Source: Chloroflexota bacterium
Lineage (GTDB): Bacteria > Chloroflexota > Limnocylindria > QHBO01
Reading direction: 5' to 3'
Assembly (NCBI GenBank): GCA_025699005.1
Contig: JAILWI010000001.1
Location: 186,001-250,000, forward strand
DNA: 64,000 nt
This document shows positions 18,376-27,756 of the stretch, piece after piece (position 1 is the stretch's first letter; each line of letters begins with the position of its first letter). Both the position numbers and the translations under genes were made by a program. The notes under the pieces are model-generated. The model was not told the DNA's origin. It made no database searches and worked only from the letters and a program-made list of their open reading frames with translations.

Positions 18376-18909
18376 GTGAGCCGTCTTCGCTGGCTCATCG
18401 TGCCGGTCGTCGTGCTGCCGCTGCTGTGGCTGTTCGTGTCGGGCTTCGGCCGCGACCCACGCGCCGTGGCTTCACCACTCATCGGACGTGCGGCGCCCGA
18501 GTGGTCGCTCACGACCCTGGATGGAGGGACGCTGACCAGCGATGACCTCGCCGGGACTCCGTACGTGGTGAACTTCTGGGCCAGCTGGTGCATCCCGGCA
18601 TGCGTCGACGAGCATCCCGTCCTCGCCGATGCCCATGACCGACACGGCGATGGGCTGACGATCGTGGGCGTGCTCTACCAGGACGACCCCACCTCCGCGT
18701 CGGCATTCCTGGATCGCTACGGCGACGCCGGCTACTCGCACGTCACCGATCCGGGCGGCCGCCTGGCGATCGAGTTCGGGGTGACCGGTCCGCCGGAGAC
18801 CTTCTTCGTGGACGCCGATGGGATCGTGCGGGCCAAGCAGTTCGGTCCGCTGAGCGCCGAGCTCATGGAGACTCGGCTGGCCTCGATTCTCCCGGCGGCG
18901 CGCCGATGA
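18376..18909 (+). CDS. ccmG: thioredoxin-like thiol:disulfide reductase CcmG/DsbE with an unusual CxxxC site
   Basis: Keeps the CxxCH cysteines of apocytochromes reduced. 177 residues: one N-terminal membrane anchor, then a thioredoxin fold with NFWASWC, GVTGPPETFFVD (cis-Pro region) and a C-terminal helix. The active site reads WCIPACVDEHP, i.e. Cys72-x-x-x-Cys76, one residue longer than the usual CxxC. The GTG start at 18376 is 5 bp after the ccmF stop. Place in the operon makes the CcmG role secure; the effect of the extra residue is unknown. Confidence 0.9.
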   Translation: MSRLRWLIVPVVVLPLLWLFVSGFGRDPRAVASPLIGRAAPEWSLTTLDGGTLTSDDLAGTPYVVNFWASWCIPACVDEHPVLADAHDRHGDGLTIVGVLYQDDPTSASAFLDRYGDAGYSHVTDPGGRLAIEFGVTGPPETFFVDADGIVRAKQFGPLSAELMETRLASILPAARR

Positions 18910-19373
18910 CACGCTGGCTGCTGCCGATCGCGCTCGGGGGTGCGCTGGCGCTCGCGGCGCTCGTCGCGGTCGGCCTGGTCGCGCGCGACGGGTCGGGTGA
19001 CGCGGCTGGACGCGCCGATGCCCTGGCGCGCGAGCTCCGCTGCCCGGACTGCCAGGGACTGTCCGTGGCGGACTCGCCGACCGAGTCGGCCCGGGAGATC
19101 CGACGCCAGATCGACGATCTCGTCGCAGACGGCCTGAGCGACGACGAGGTGCGAGCGCACTTCGTCGCTCGCTACGGCGAATGGATTCTCCTTGCTCCGA
19201 CCTCACCGCTCGCCTGGATCGCCCCGTTCGCCGTGGTCGTGAGCGCAGGGCTCGGGCTGGGCGCATGGTTGTGGCGATCGCGTCGCAACGTCGGGGCTGC
19301 TGCACCCGTCGGCGGCGTCAGCGCGGACGAGCGGCGCCGGCTGCACGAGGAGGCGGAGGCGCTGGATGGCTGA
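18906..19373 (+). CDS. ccmH: cytochrome c-type biogenesis protein CcmH (CcmL-type domain)
   Basis: 155 residues. The redox motif LRCPDC, followed by QGLSVADS, is the CcmH signature; a helical bundle and a C-terminal membrane helix follow. It has an N-terminal signal anchor. It exchanges thiols with apocytochrome and CcmG. Overlaps ccmG by 4 bp and the CcmI-like gene by 8 bp. Confidence 0.94.
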   Translation: MTRWLLPIALGGALALAALVAVGLVARDGSGDAAGRADALARELRCPDCQGLSVADSPTESAREIRRQIDDLVADGLSDDEVRAHFVARYGEWILLAPTSPLAWIAPFAVVVSAGLGLGAWLWRSRRNVGAAAPVGGVSADERRRLHEEAEALDG

Positions 19374-20232
19374 GCCGCTTCTGCTGCTCGTGGGTGCGCT
19401 CGTGGCCGGCGCCGTCGTCCTGGCGCCGTTGCGCCGGCCCCGTGGGGAGGATGCCGCGGACGATGCGGCCGCCGCCGTGATCCGCCACCGCGTGGCGCTC
19501 GAGGCGCTGCGCGACGTCGAGACCGATCGACGCGCCGGATCACTCGACGACGCCGCCTACGCGGTCCAGCTCGCCGAGGCGGAGGAGCGGGCGGCACGGA
19601 CGAAGGCCGCCCTCGCTGCCGTGCCGGTCGACGGGACCACCGAGGTCGCGGCGGCGCGCCACGACCCGCGTCGCACGGCCGTCATCGCGGCGGTGGTGGT
19701 CGCCGCCGTCCTCATCGTGGGCGCCGCGGTACCGGCCACCGGGATCGGGAACCGAACGGAGACGAACCAGGCGCTCGCCGACGTTCAGGCGGTCGAGCGA
19801 GAGCGACAGGCCGAGATCACCCGCCTGCTCGGCGAGCTCGACCCGCAGTCGCCCGATCCGGCCGTCGTCTCCGACCTCGCCGATGCCTACCTCGCCGGAT
19901 CGAGCCGCGAAGACCTCGTGCGGGCAGCGGCCAGTCTCCAGCTCCTCATCGGCCTCGAGCCGGAGCGGGCCGACGCCTACGAGCGAATCATGTCCGCCTA
20001 CCTGCGCGCCGGCGACGCGGCGAACGCACGGTCCGCGCATGCCTCGTACGCGGCGCTGCCATCGGCCGATCCGGTCGAGGAGGCCTTCTTCGACGGCCTC
20101 ATCGCGCTGCGGGGAGAGGGCGATCCCGATCGGGCGCGGGCCGCCTTCGAGCGATTCCTCGAGGCGGCGCCGGACGATCCCCGGGCGGGGATGATCCGCG
20201 CGCTGCTGGAGGATGTCGCGACGGAGGGGTGA
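19366..20232 (+). CDS. ccmI: CcmI/CycH-like TPR protein
   Basis: 288 residues: an N-terminal membrane helix, a cytoplasmic helical segment (ALEALRDVETDRRAGSLDD, typical of CcmI), a second membrane helix near 105-125 and a TPR-rich C-terminal domain. In the family this protein binds the C-terminal ends of apocytochromes. It is the last ccm gene and converges with the marR-type gene 9 bp on. Confidence 0.88.
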   Translation: MAEPLLLLVGALVAGAVVLAPLRRPRGEDAADDAAAAVIRHRVALEALRDVETDRRAGSLDDAAYAVQLAEAEERAARTKAALAAVPVDGTTEVAAARHDPRRTAVIAAVVVAAVLIVGAAVPATGIGNRTETNQALADVQAVERERQAEITRLLGELDPQSPDPAVVSDLADAYLAGSSREDLVRAAASLQLLIGLEPERADAYERIMSAYLRAGDAANARSAHASYAALPSADPVEEAFFDGLIALRGEGDPDRARAAFERFLEAAPDDPRAGMIRALLEDVATEG

Positions 20233-20241
20233 GCCCCTCGA

Positions 20242-20694
20242 TCAGCCGGCGACCACCTCGTCGAGCATGCGCCGCAGCGACTCGAGGTCCTCTCGGGAGA
20301 GCCGGCCGAGGAAGTGCTGCTCGACGCCGCGCAGGTGGGTCGGCGAGGTGCGACGCAGCCGCTCCACGCCGGCATCGGTGAGTGCGGCCCACTGTCCGCG
20401 TCGGTCGCTCTCGCAGGTCACGCGCTCGACCAGGCCATCGGCGCACAGGCGATCGACCAGGCGGGTCGCGCCGGAGCGCGACAGCACGAGCCGGTCGGCC
20501 AGCTCGCTCATGCGCAGCCGACGGTCCTCGGCCTGGGCGAGCTGGACGAGGACGTCGTAGTCGGTGAGGGCCATGCCATGCTCGGCCTGAAGCTCGCGCT
20601 CGAGCTCGCGGGTCACCCGGGCGTGGGCGGTCAGGAAGCTGCGCCAGGCGCCGAGCCGCGGGTCATGGCGAGTGATGGTGTCCGTCATGCGCAC
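20242..20694 (-). CDS. MarR-family transcriptional repressor
   Basis: 150 residues with the winged helix at about 40-100 (MSELADRLVLSRSGATRLVDRL, then the wing ESDRRGQWAALTDAG). Divergent from the yceI-type gene; the 79 bp between them carry two TTGC-N4-GCAA palindromes, so it very probably represses both itself and yceI. The effector is unknown; organic hydroperoxides or phenolic compounds are common for the family. Confidence 0.92.
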   Translation of the reverse strand: MRMTDTITRHDPRLGAWRSFLTAHARVTRELERELQAEHGMALTDYDVLVQLAQAEDRRLRMSELADRLVLSRSGATRLVDRLCADGLVERVTCESDRRGQWAALTDAGVERLRRTSPTHLRGVEQHFLGRLSREDLESLRRMLDEVVAG

Positions 20695-20700
20695 CTATTG

Positions 20701-20741
20701 TTGCACAGGCAATCAATCCACGATATAGTTGCGTCAGCAAC
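20701..20741 (+). promoter_or_regulatory. yceI promoter with two MarR-type operator palindromes
   Basis: Promoter TTGCAC (20701-20706), 17-bp spacer, TATAGT (20724-20729). Two copies of TTGC-N4-GCAA lie at 20701-20712 and 20729-20740, the second flanked to GTTGC-N4-GCAAC. One covers the -35 and the other starts at the last base of the -10; centres are 28 bp apart. The pattern is what a repressor encoded next door would need. Confidence 0.75.
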
Positions 20742-20773
20742 CAACCCGTACCTGCGACCCGGAGCGTCCCAAC

Positions 20774-21316
20774 ATGACCTGGAAACTCGATCCGGCACAT
20801 TCTGCCGTCACCTTCAGCACCAAGCACATGATGATCACCACCGTGCGGGGCACGTTGCAGATCCGTGACTTCGACCTGCGATTCGATCCGGACCGGGTCG
20901 AGGACAGTGGGGTGAGAGTCACCCTCGACGCGGCCTCCATCGACACCGGGCAGGCCGCCCGGGACGAGCACCTGCGGTCCCCCGACTTCCTTGCCGTCGA
21001 GGAGTATCCGATCATCGAGTTCGCGAGCACCCGTGCCGAGGGCATGGGCACCACGGGCCGAATCTTCGGGGATCTCACGATTCGTGGAACGACGAGGCCG
21101 GTGGTGCTCGAGACCGAATACGCCGGCAGAGTCCCGAACCTCCAGGGCGGGGATCGGATCGCGTTCGCGGCGCGGACGAAGATCAACCGCGACGACTTCG
21201 GACTGACCTGGAACATGGCGCTGGAGCAGGGCGGCTGGCTCGTCGGCAAGGAGATCCTCGTGGAGATCGAGATCGCGGCCGTCTCGGCCGTCGAGGAGCG
21301 GTCGCAGGTCGCCTGA
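20774..21316 (+). CDS. YceI-family lipid-binding-type protein
   Basis: 180 residues, an eight-stranded lipocalin-like barrel in known members that bind polyisoprenoids. Family marks: WKLDPAHSAVTFSTKHMM, FDLRFD, DEHLRSPDFLAVEEYP and INRDDFGLTWN. No signal peptide, so it appears cytosolic, unlike E. coli YceI. It is controlled by the promoter with two MarR-type palindromes. Confidence 0.92.
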   Translation: MTWKLDPAHSAVTFSTKHMMITTVRGTLQIRDFDLRFDPDRVEDSGVRVTLDAASIDTGQAARDEHLRSPDFLAVEEYPIIEFASTRAEGMGTTGRIFGDLTIRGTTRPVVLETEYAGRVPNLQGGDRIAFAARTKINRDDFGLTWNMALEQGGWLVGKEILVEIEIAAVSAVEERSQVA

Positions 21317-21369
21317 TCGGCACGGGCGGCGATCCGGCACCCCCACCGAGGGCCGGGTAGGATGCGCCG

Positions 21370-23424
21370 ATGCCAACGCTCGAGTACCCGATCGCGCCGA
21401 CCTCGGACCAGGTCGACGACTACCACGGCACCCTGATCGCCGACCCGTATCGCCCGCTCGAGGACACCGATTCGCCGGCCACGCGTGCGTGGATTGCCGC
21501 CCAGAACGAGCTGACCGAGCGGGTGCTCTCCGCGTCACCCAACCGCCGCGCCATTCGCGACCGCGTCGCCGAGCTGTGGGATCACCCGCGGTCGGGTGCG
21601 CCCTGGCGTCGGGGAGATCGCTGGTTCCAGATGCGCAATGCCGGGGTCCAGGACCAGGACGTCCTGTGGACGTCGGATGCGCCGGACGCCGCCGGCACGG
21701 TGCTGCTGGACCCGAACGGCCTGCGGGAAGGTGGCACCGCGGCGCTCGCCGCCGCCGAAGTCTCCGACAACGGCGACCTGCTGGCCTACGCGGTCAGCGA
21801 GGCGGGATCCGACTGGCGCACGTGGTCGGTCCGGCGAGTCTCGACCGGGGAGGATCTTCCGGACCGTCTCCCCTGGAGCAAGTTCGCATCGGCTGCCTGG
21901 ACGGCCGACGATGCCGGGTTCTTCTACGGGCGCTACGCCGAACCGCCCACCGATGTGACCTACGAGGCACCCACCCAGGGCATGGAGCTGTGCTACCACC
22001 GCCTGGGTGCCGAACCGTCCGACGATCGCGTGGTCTATTCCCGGCCCGACATCCCCGAGTGGGCGTACGAGCCCGAGGTCGTCGACGGCGGCCGGTGGCT
22101 GATCGTGACGATCTGGCGAGGGAGCGAGCCCACGAATCGGCTGTACGTGGCAGACCTCAGCGCCGGCGTCGACTCCGCGGCGCCGCGTCCGCTGATCGAC
22201 GTCGACGACGCTCGCTACGAGCTCGTGGGCGCTGCCGACGGAACGCTCTACCTCCTCACCGATCTCGACGCGCCCCGCGGCCGCATCGTGGCGACCCGGG
22301 CTGATGGCCACGGCGACCTGCGCGAGATCGTTCCGGAGGGAGCCGACACGCTCGAGACCGCCCGGTTGGTCGGCGGGCGGCTGGCGCTCGTCTCGCTCCA
22401 CGACGCGCATCACCGCCTCAGCCTGTTCGATCTCGAGGGGACCGCCGTCGCCGACGTGGAGCTGCCCGGTGCGGGCACGATCGGCTCGCTCGCCGGCCGT
22501 CCGGCGGACCCTGACCTCTACCTCACCTTCATGACGTTCGCGACGCCGTCGAGCGTGCTCGCCGTCTCGATGGCGGACGGCTCGGTCCACGCCGTCGCAG
22601 ACGAGCGCCTCCCGTGGGAACCGGGCGACTACGAGACGGAGCAGACCTTCGTGCGGTCGGACGACGGCACGATGGTCCCGATGTTCCTCAGCCGTCGGCG
22701 GGACGTGGAGCCGAACGGCGAGGTCCCCACGCTTCTCTATGGATACGGGGGCTTCGGCGTCTCCGTCGGGCCGACGTTCAAGGTGGAGTGGCTGGCGTGG
22801 ATGGAGCGCGGTGGCCTGCTCGCGGTCGCGTCTCTGCGAGGTGGCCTCGAGTACGGGCGCGAATGGCACGCTGCCGGCCGCCTCGACAACAAGCAGAACG
22901 TGTTCGACGACTTCGCGGCGGCCGCCCGCTGGCTCGCCACCTCGGGGTGGACGCGATCGGAGCGCATCGGCATCAGCGGGCGCTCGAATGGCGGCCTCCT
23001 GGTCGGCGCCAGCATCACCCAGCACCCGGAGCTCTTCGGGGCAGCGGTGGCCGAGGTCGGCGTCATGGACATGCTCCGATTCCATCGCTTCACGATCGGC
23101 TGGGCCTGGGCCAGCGACTACGGATCGGCCGACGATCCCGACCAGTTCCGGACGCTGGCAGGCTATTCCCCGCTCCACCAGATTCGCGAGGGTGGAATCT
23201 ACCCGCCGACGCTCGTCACGACCGGCGACCACGATGATCGCGTCGTCCCGGGGCATTCCTTCAAGTTCGCCGCGGCGCTCCAGGCCGCCCAGGCGGGCGA
23301 TGGCCCGGTGATCGCCCGCATCGATACCGACGCCGGGCACGGGGCCGGGAAGCCGGTGAGCAAGCTCGTCGAGGAGCGCTCGGACGTCCTGGCCTTCCTG
23401 GAGCTCGCGCTCCTCGGCGGCTGA
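21370..23424 (+). CDS. S9 family prolyl oligopeptidase
   Basis: Serine peptidase of 684 residues, the usual length: N-terminal seven-bladed propeller that filters substrates, then an alpha/beta hydrolase domain from about 420. Catalytic Ser539 in GRSNGG, Asp near 622 in DHDDRV, and His657 in DAGHGAG. The N-terminus starts PIAPTSDQVDDYHG, typical of cytosolic prolyl oligopeptidases, and there is no signal peptide. It cleaves after Pro in short peptides. Confidence 0.95.
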   Translation: MPTLEYPIAPTSDQVDDYHGTLIADPYRPLEDTDSPATRAWIAAQNELTERVLSASPNRRAIRDRVAELWDHPRSGAPWRRGDRWFQMRNAGVQDQDVLWTSDAPDAAGTVLLDPNGLREGGTAALAAAEVSDNGDLLAYAVSEAGSDWRTWSVRRVSTGEDLPDRLPWSKFASAAWTADDAGFFYGRYAEPPTDVTYEAPTQGMELCYHRLGAEPSDDRVVYSRPDIPEWAYEPEVVDGGRWLIVTIWRGSEPTNRLYVADLSAGVDSAAPRPLIDVDDARYELVGAADGTLYLLTDLDAPRGRIVATRADGHGDLREIVPEGADTLETARLVGGRLALVSLHDAHHRLSLFDLEGTAVADVELPGAGTIGSLAGRPADPDLYLTFMTFATPSSVLAVSMADGSVHAVADERLPWEPGDYETEQTFVRSDDGTMVPMFLSRRRDVEPNGEVPTLLYGYGGFGVSVGPTFKVEWLAWMERGGLLAVASLRGGLEYGREWHAAGRLDNKQNVFDDFAAAARWLATSGWTRSERIGISGRSNGGLLVGASITQHPELFGAAVAEVGVMDMLRFHRFTIGWAWASDYGSADDPDQFRTLAGYSPLHQIREGGIYPPTLVTTGDHDDRVVPGHSFKFAAALQAAQAGDGPVIARIDTDAGHGAGKPVSKLVEERSDVLAFLELALLGG

Positions 23425-23429
23425 CCCGC

Positions 23430-24491
23430 TCAGGTGGCCTTCGGGACCTCGATCCAGAACGTCGAGCCCGCGGCGGCTTGCGAGACGACCCCCGCTCGCC
23501 CGCCGTGGGCCTCCGCGATGTGGCGCACGATCGCCAGCCCCAGGCCGGCGCTCCCGCCTCCCTCGTCCTCGTCGCCGGCGCGTGCCCGCGATCGGTCGAC
23601 CTTGTAGAACCGCTCGAAGATCCGGCCCTGGTGCGCCGGCGCGATGCCGACGCCATCGTCGGCCACCGTGAAGCGCACGTGTCGGTCATCGGCGATCCAG
23701 CCCAGTCGCACGCTGCCGCCCGGATGGCTGAACTTCACCGCGTTGTGGGCGAAGTTGAGTAGCGCCTGGCCGAGCCGGCCGGGATCGGCGAGGGCTCGGA
23801 CGCCGGCGCCGTCGGGCGGTCCGGGAAGCGCGGTCACGTCGATCTCGCGCCGATCGGCGACAGCCCGGATGCGCTCGACGCAGGTCGTGATCACCGCCTC
23901 GGGGTCGAGCGGCTCGGTCGTCAGCTGCGTGTCGCCCGACTCGATGGTCGAGAGGTCGAGCAGCTCGTCGACGAGCTGCGCCAGGTGGTCGACCTCGCGC
24001 TCGATCTGCATCGCGAACTCCCGCGTCGTGGCCGCGTCGTCCACGGAGCCGGAGGCGATGGTCTCGGCCAGCAGCTTCACCGAGGTCAGCGGGGTCCGCA
24101 GCTCGTGGCTGATGTTCGCGACGAAGTCGCGCCGCACACGTTCGCCGCGCCGGACGGCGGTGACATCGTGGAGGGCGAGGACGAGGCCGCCGCGGGGGAG
24201 CGGGACGGCGTCCACCGTGAACGTCCGTGGTGCGCGAGGCCCGAGCTCCGCCTCTCCGTCCTGCGCGGCACCGCTGCTCAGGGCTCTCCACGCCACCGCA
24301 TCGAGTGGCGCGGACCCGAAGGCGGCGATGAGGCTCATCCCGATGAGCCGCTCCTCGGGGCGCTCGGCCAGCAGCGCAGCCTCCCGGCCCGCGCGCACGA
24401 TCCGGAGCGCGTCATCGACCAGCACCAGAAGATCTGGCCCTCGGCGCGCCAGCAGCGCCTCGAAGGCGTCGGCCGACCCCGGGACGGTCAT
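23430..24491 (-). CDS. PhoR-like sensor histidine kinase
   Basis: 353 residues. A PAS domain (about 10-110) precedes the HisKA segment with phospho-acceptor His129 (NISHELRTPLTS) and the ATPase part with NFAHNAVKFSHPGG, DDGVGIAP and GLGLAIVRHIAEAHGG. No membrane helix is seen, so it is a soluble version. It overlaps the response regulator gene by 4 bp and lies at the end of the pst-phoU operon, which identifies the stimulus as phosphate supply through PstSCAB/PhoU. Confidence 0.9.
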   Translation of the reverse strand: MTVPGSADAFEALLARRGPDLLVLVDDALRIVRAGREAALLAERPEERLIGMSLIAAFGSAPLDAVAWRALSSGAAQDGEAELGPRAPRTFTVDAVPLPRGGLVLALHDVTAVRRGERVRRDFVANISHELRTPLTSVKLLAETIASGSVDDAATTREFAMQIEREVDHLAQLVDELLDLSTIESGDTQLTTEPLDPEAVITTCVERIRAVADRREIDVTALPGPPDGAGVRALADPGRLGQALLNFAHNAVKFSHPGGSVRLGWIADDRHVRFTVADDGVGIAPAHQGRIFERFYKVDRSRARAGDEDEGGGSAGLGLAIVRHIAEAHGGRAGVVSQAAAGSTFWIEVPKAT

Positions 24492-25192
24492 GTCGCCCGC
24501 GGTGCGAACGCGTACCCGACGCCGCGCACGGTCCGGAAGTAGTTGTGTCCGTCACTGCCGCGGAGCTTGCCCCGCAGCCAGCTGACGTGGACGTCCACCG
24601 TGCGTCCGTCGCCGACGTAGTCGTAGCCCCAGACACGGGCGAGCAGCTGGTCGCGGGTGAAGATTCGCCCCGGCGACGCAGCCATGTGGGCGAGGAGGTC
24701 GAACTCCTTCGTCGTAAGGTGGATCGGCTCATCGCCCACCGTCACCTCTCGTCGTGCGACATCGATGCGCACGTCACCGAAGGCGAGCTCCTCGCGATCC
24801 TCGGCGCTCGGTGCGTCGGGCTCGCGCCGCTGGCGCCGGAGGACCGCCTCGATCCGCGCGAGCAGCTCGGGCCGGCTGAACGGCTTGGCCACGTAGTCGT
24901 CGGCGCCGATCTTCAGGCCCACCACCCGATCGATCTCGTCGCCCTTCGCCGACAGCACGATGACCGGGGTCGTCACCCCTTCGCGCCGCAGGACGCGGAG
25001 CACCTCGATGCCGCTCATGCCGGGCAGCATCACGTCGAGCAGGATGAGGTCGAGCCGACCGCCGCGCGCCACGTCCAGGGCGGCTTCGCCGTCGGCGGCC
25101 GACGTGACCTCGTAGCCCTCTCGAGCCAGGTTGAACGCGAGCGCCTGGCGGAGGGTGGGGTCGTCCTCGACCAGCAGGAGCCGCCGCCGCAT
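24488..25192 (-). CDS. PhoB/PhoP-like OmpR-family response regulator
   Basis: 234 residues: receiver domain with Asp53 (LDVMLPG), acidic Glu9/Asp10-Asp11 and Lys104 (AKPFSRPELLARI); then a winged-helix DNA-binding domain (LTTKEFDLLAHMAASPG, WGYDYVGDGRTVDVHVSWLRGKL). Phosphorylated by the overlapping kinase. Expected to bind the direct repeats upstream of pstS at 29878-29899. Confidence 0.94.
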   Translation of the reverse strand: MRRRLLLVEDDPTLRQALAFNLAREGYEVTSAADGEAALDVARGGRLDLILLDVMLPGMSGIEVLRVLRREGVTTPVIVLSAKGDEIDRVVGLKIGADDYVAKPFSRPELLARIEAVLRRQRREPDAPSAEDREELAFGDVRIDVARREVTVGDEPIHLTTKEFDLLAHMAASPGRIFTRDQLLARVWGYDYVGDGRTVDVHVSWLRGKLRGSDGHNYFRTVRGVGYAFAPRAT

Positions 25193-25200
25193 CGTTCTGG

Positions 25201-25896
25201 CTACGGGTTGAGGTCCTCGACCTGGCCGGTCGCCAGGTAGACGACGTCCTCGCCGATGTTCGTCACCCGGTCCCCGAGCCGCTCGAGGTGGTGAGCCGCG
25301 AACAGCATGTGGGTCGCCTGCCGGGCCCGCTCCGGCTTTGCCGCCATCATCGCGAGGGCATCCTCGTACACGCTGTTGTAGAGGTGGTCGATCTCGTCGT
25401 CGCGGGCACAGACGGCGCGCGCCCCGTCCTCGCTCATGTCGACCAGGGCCCGCATGGCCGCATGCAGCTGCTCGCGGCAGATGCGCTCCATCTGAGGAAT
25501 CTGCCCGAGGATCGGGATCTCCGGCTCCGAGGCGAGCTGCTGGCTGAGCTTCGCGATGTTCACCGCGTAGTCACCCATGCGCTCCAGCTCCGCCGATGCG
25601 TGATAGAGGGCCAAGAGCTCCCGGATGTCGCGTGCGACGGGCGCCTGGGTCGCGATGAGCGTCGTGATCTCGGTGTTGATGTCGCGCTGCAGGTCGTTGA
25701 CCTGCCTGTCTTCCCAGCGGACCTTGTCCGCCAGGTCGGGATCGCGCCCGGTCAGTGCTCGCCCGGCCCGTTCGAGCGCCTCCTCGACCAGGGCGCCGAG
25801 GCGCAGCACGTCGTCCTTGACGCGGTCGAGGGCCCGGTCGAAGGTGGCCCGTGGTCCGAGGGGTCGCTGCGCGTCGTCGTCGAGTGCACGCTCCAT
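25201..25896 (-). CDS. phoU: phosphate signalling protein PhoU
   Basis: 231 residues of helical bundle with the two PhoU repeats: TLIATQAPVARDIRELLALY and ADAELERMGDYAVNIAKL-like segment in the first, HHLERLGDRVTNIGEDVVYL in the second. Links the PstSCAB transporter to the PhoR-like kinase. Sits between pstB and the response regulator gene. Confidence 0.95.
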   Translation of the reverse strand: MERALDDDAQRPLGPRATFDRALDRVKDDVLRLGALVEEALERAGRALTGRDPDLADKVRWEDRQVNDLQRDINTEITTLIATQAPVARDIRELLALYHASAELERMGDYAVNIAKLSQQLASEPEIPILGQIPQMERICREQLHAAMRALVDMSEDGARAVCARDDEIDHLYNSVYEDALAMMAAKPERARQATHMLFAAHHLERLGDRVTNIGEDVVYLATGQVEDLNP

Positions 25897-25916
25897 GGTG
25901 GTATCTCCCTTCCCCC

Positions 25917-26852
25917 TCAGCCGAATCGGCCGGTGATGTAGTCCTCGGTCACGCGGTTGGCGGGCCGGGTGAACAGTTCTTCGGTGGGCGCCATCTCGAC
26001 CAGGTAGCCGGCGCGGTCATCGCCCATGGTGAGGAAGGCGGTGTAGTCGCTGGCACGTGCCGCCTGCTGCATGTTGTGCGTCACGATCACGATCGTGTAG
26101 TTCTGGCGGAGCTCCCTCATGAGCTCCTCGATCTTCAGTGTTGCGATGGGGTCGAGTGCCGAGCACGGCTCGTCCATGAGGATCACGTCCGGCTCGACGG
26201 CGATGGCCCGAGCGATGCACAGCCGCTGCTGCTGACCGCCCGACAGCGCCGTGCCGGGTGACTTGAGCTTGTCCTTGACCTCGTCCCAGATCGCAGCCCG
26301 GCGCAGCGACTGCTCCACGAGCTCGTCCATGTCTCCGCGGTGGCCGGCGATGCGCGGTCCGAACGCGACGTTGTCGTAGATGCTCTTCGGGAACGGGTTC
26401 GGTTTCTGGAAGACCATGCCGATACGCCGCCGCACCTCCACGGGATCGACCCCGTCCCCGTACAGATCGACCCCGTGATACCGGATGGATCCGGTGATGT
26501 GCGCCGTGTCGACGAGGTCGTTCATGCGGTTGAAGCTGCGCAGCAGCGTGCTCTTCCCGCACCCGGACGGGCCGATGAGCGCCGTGATCTTGTTCTTCGG
26601 CACCTGCAGGCTGATGTCGCGCACGGCGCGGAAGTCACCGTAGTAGCACGAGAGATCGTCGAGCTCGAAGACGACCTCGTCGTCCGCGAACGTCATCGGC
26701 GCACCGCTGAGGGTGGCGGCCGGGGCGATCTGCTCGGCCTCGTCGGTCGTGCTCACGTTGTCCATTGTCGGCGCTGGCGGCCCTTTCTGCTCGGGGTCGT
26801 CCGCCGCGCCGGGTCGGATCTTGACGGCCATTGGATCACCACTTTCGGTCAT
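25917..26852 (-). CDS. pstB: phosphate ABC transporter ATPase PstB
   Basis: ATPase of high-affinity phosphate import, 311 residues from this ATG. Walker [10 protein letters not shown] (93-101), signature [14 protein letters not shown], Walker B VILMDEP. The N-terminal 55 residues before the ATPase domain are longer than in E. coli. The ATG at 26852 follows AGGA and overlaps pstA by 17 bp; an in-frame ATG at 26831, after GGTGAT, is equally possible. PhoU follows. Confidence 0.95.
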   Translation of the reverse strand: MTESGDPMAVKIRPGAADDPEQKGPPAPTMDNVSTTDEAEQIAPAATLSGAPMTFADDEVVFELDDLSCYYGDFRAVRDISLQVPKNKITALIGPSGCGKSTLLRSFNRMNDLVDTAHITGSIRYHGVDLYGDGVDPVEVRRRIGMVFQKPNPFPKSIYDNVAFGPRIAGHRGDMDELVEQSLRRAAIWDEVKDKLKSPGTALSGGQQQRLCIARAIAVEPDVILMDEPCSALDPIATLKIEELMRELRQNYTIVIVTHNMQQAARASDYTAFLTMGDDRAGYLVEMAPTEELFTRPANRVTEDYITGRFG

Positions 26853-27756
26853 ATCGGTTCCTGAGCACGATGGCGGTGGCGTTGACCAGCAGGATCACGC
26901 CGAGAAGGACGACGATCGCGGCGGCGCCGAGCGCGCGGAACTCCGCCTGCGGATAGCCGGCCCAGTGGTAGACGATCGTCGGGAGGGTGGTGTACCCCTC
27001 GCCCAGCTGCTCCCACGGCGCTCCGACGAAGCTGAACGTCCCGGCGATGGCGCCGACCATGAGGAGCGGCGCGGTCTCGCCGAACGCGCGGCCCAGCGAC
27101 AGGATGGTGCCGGTGAAGATGCCCGGCGCCGCGTACGGGAGCACGTGGCTGCGGATCGTCTCCCACCGTGTGGCGCCGACACCGAATGCGGCCTCGCGGA
27201 TGGCGTCCGGGACGGCGGTGAGCGCCTCCGACGTCGTGATCACGACGATCGGGAGCACGAGCACCGCCAGCGTGAGACCGCCGGCCAGGAGGACCGAGCC
27301 GAGGCCGAGCGCCGTGCTGAAGACCGCGAGGCCGAGGAGGCCGTAGACGATGGCCGGAACGCCTGCGAGGTTGCGGATGTTCGTGCGGATGAAGCGCGCC
27401 AGTCTCGTGTCCCGCGCGTACTCCTCGAGATAGATGGCGGCGCCGACGCCGATCGGAATGGCCAGGACGGCCACGATGAGGGTGATCGTGATCGAGCCGA
27501 TGATGGCTTGAATGATCCCGGCTCGCTCGGCCCGCGCCGAGACCGTCGAGGTCAGGAAGTCGAGGGGACGCTCGGCCAGGAGCGGAAACGCCTTGATGAG
27601 AACGTCGCCCACGAGAACGAACAGGATCCCGAGCGCCACGAGGAGCGAGAGGAGCAGCGCGCCTTCCAGGAGCCAGCTGCGCCAGTCGGTGCCTCCGGCC
27701 CTGAGGCGCCGAGCGACGGCATCACGCGCCGTGAGGGTCTCTGATCGGGCCGCCAT
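26836..27756 (-). CDS. pstA: phosphate ABC transporter permease PstA
   Basis: 306 residues, six membrane helices, with the permease motif [22 protein letters not shown] and [20 protein letters not shown] at 27756 overlaps the pstC stop by one base (TGATG). Forms the membrane channel with PstC. Confidence 0.94.
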   Translation of the reverse strand: MAARSETLTARDAVARRLRAGGTDWRSWLLEGALLLSLLVALGILFVLVGDVLIKAFPLLAERPLDFLTSTVSARAERAGIIQAIIGSITITLIVAVLAIPIGVGAAIYLEEYARDTRLARFIRTNIRNLAGVPAIVYGLLGLAVFSTALGLGSVLLAGGLTLAVLVLPIVVITTSEALTAVPDAIREAAFGVGATRWETIRSHVLPYAAPGIFTGTILSLGRAFGETAPLLMVGAIAGTFSFVGAPWEQLGEGYTTLPTIVYHWAGYPQAEFRALGAAAIVVLLGVILLVNATAIVLRNRYDRKW

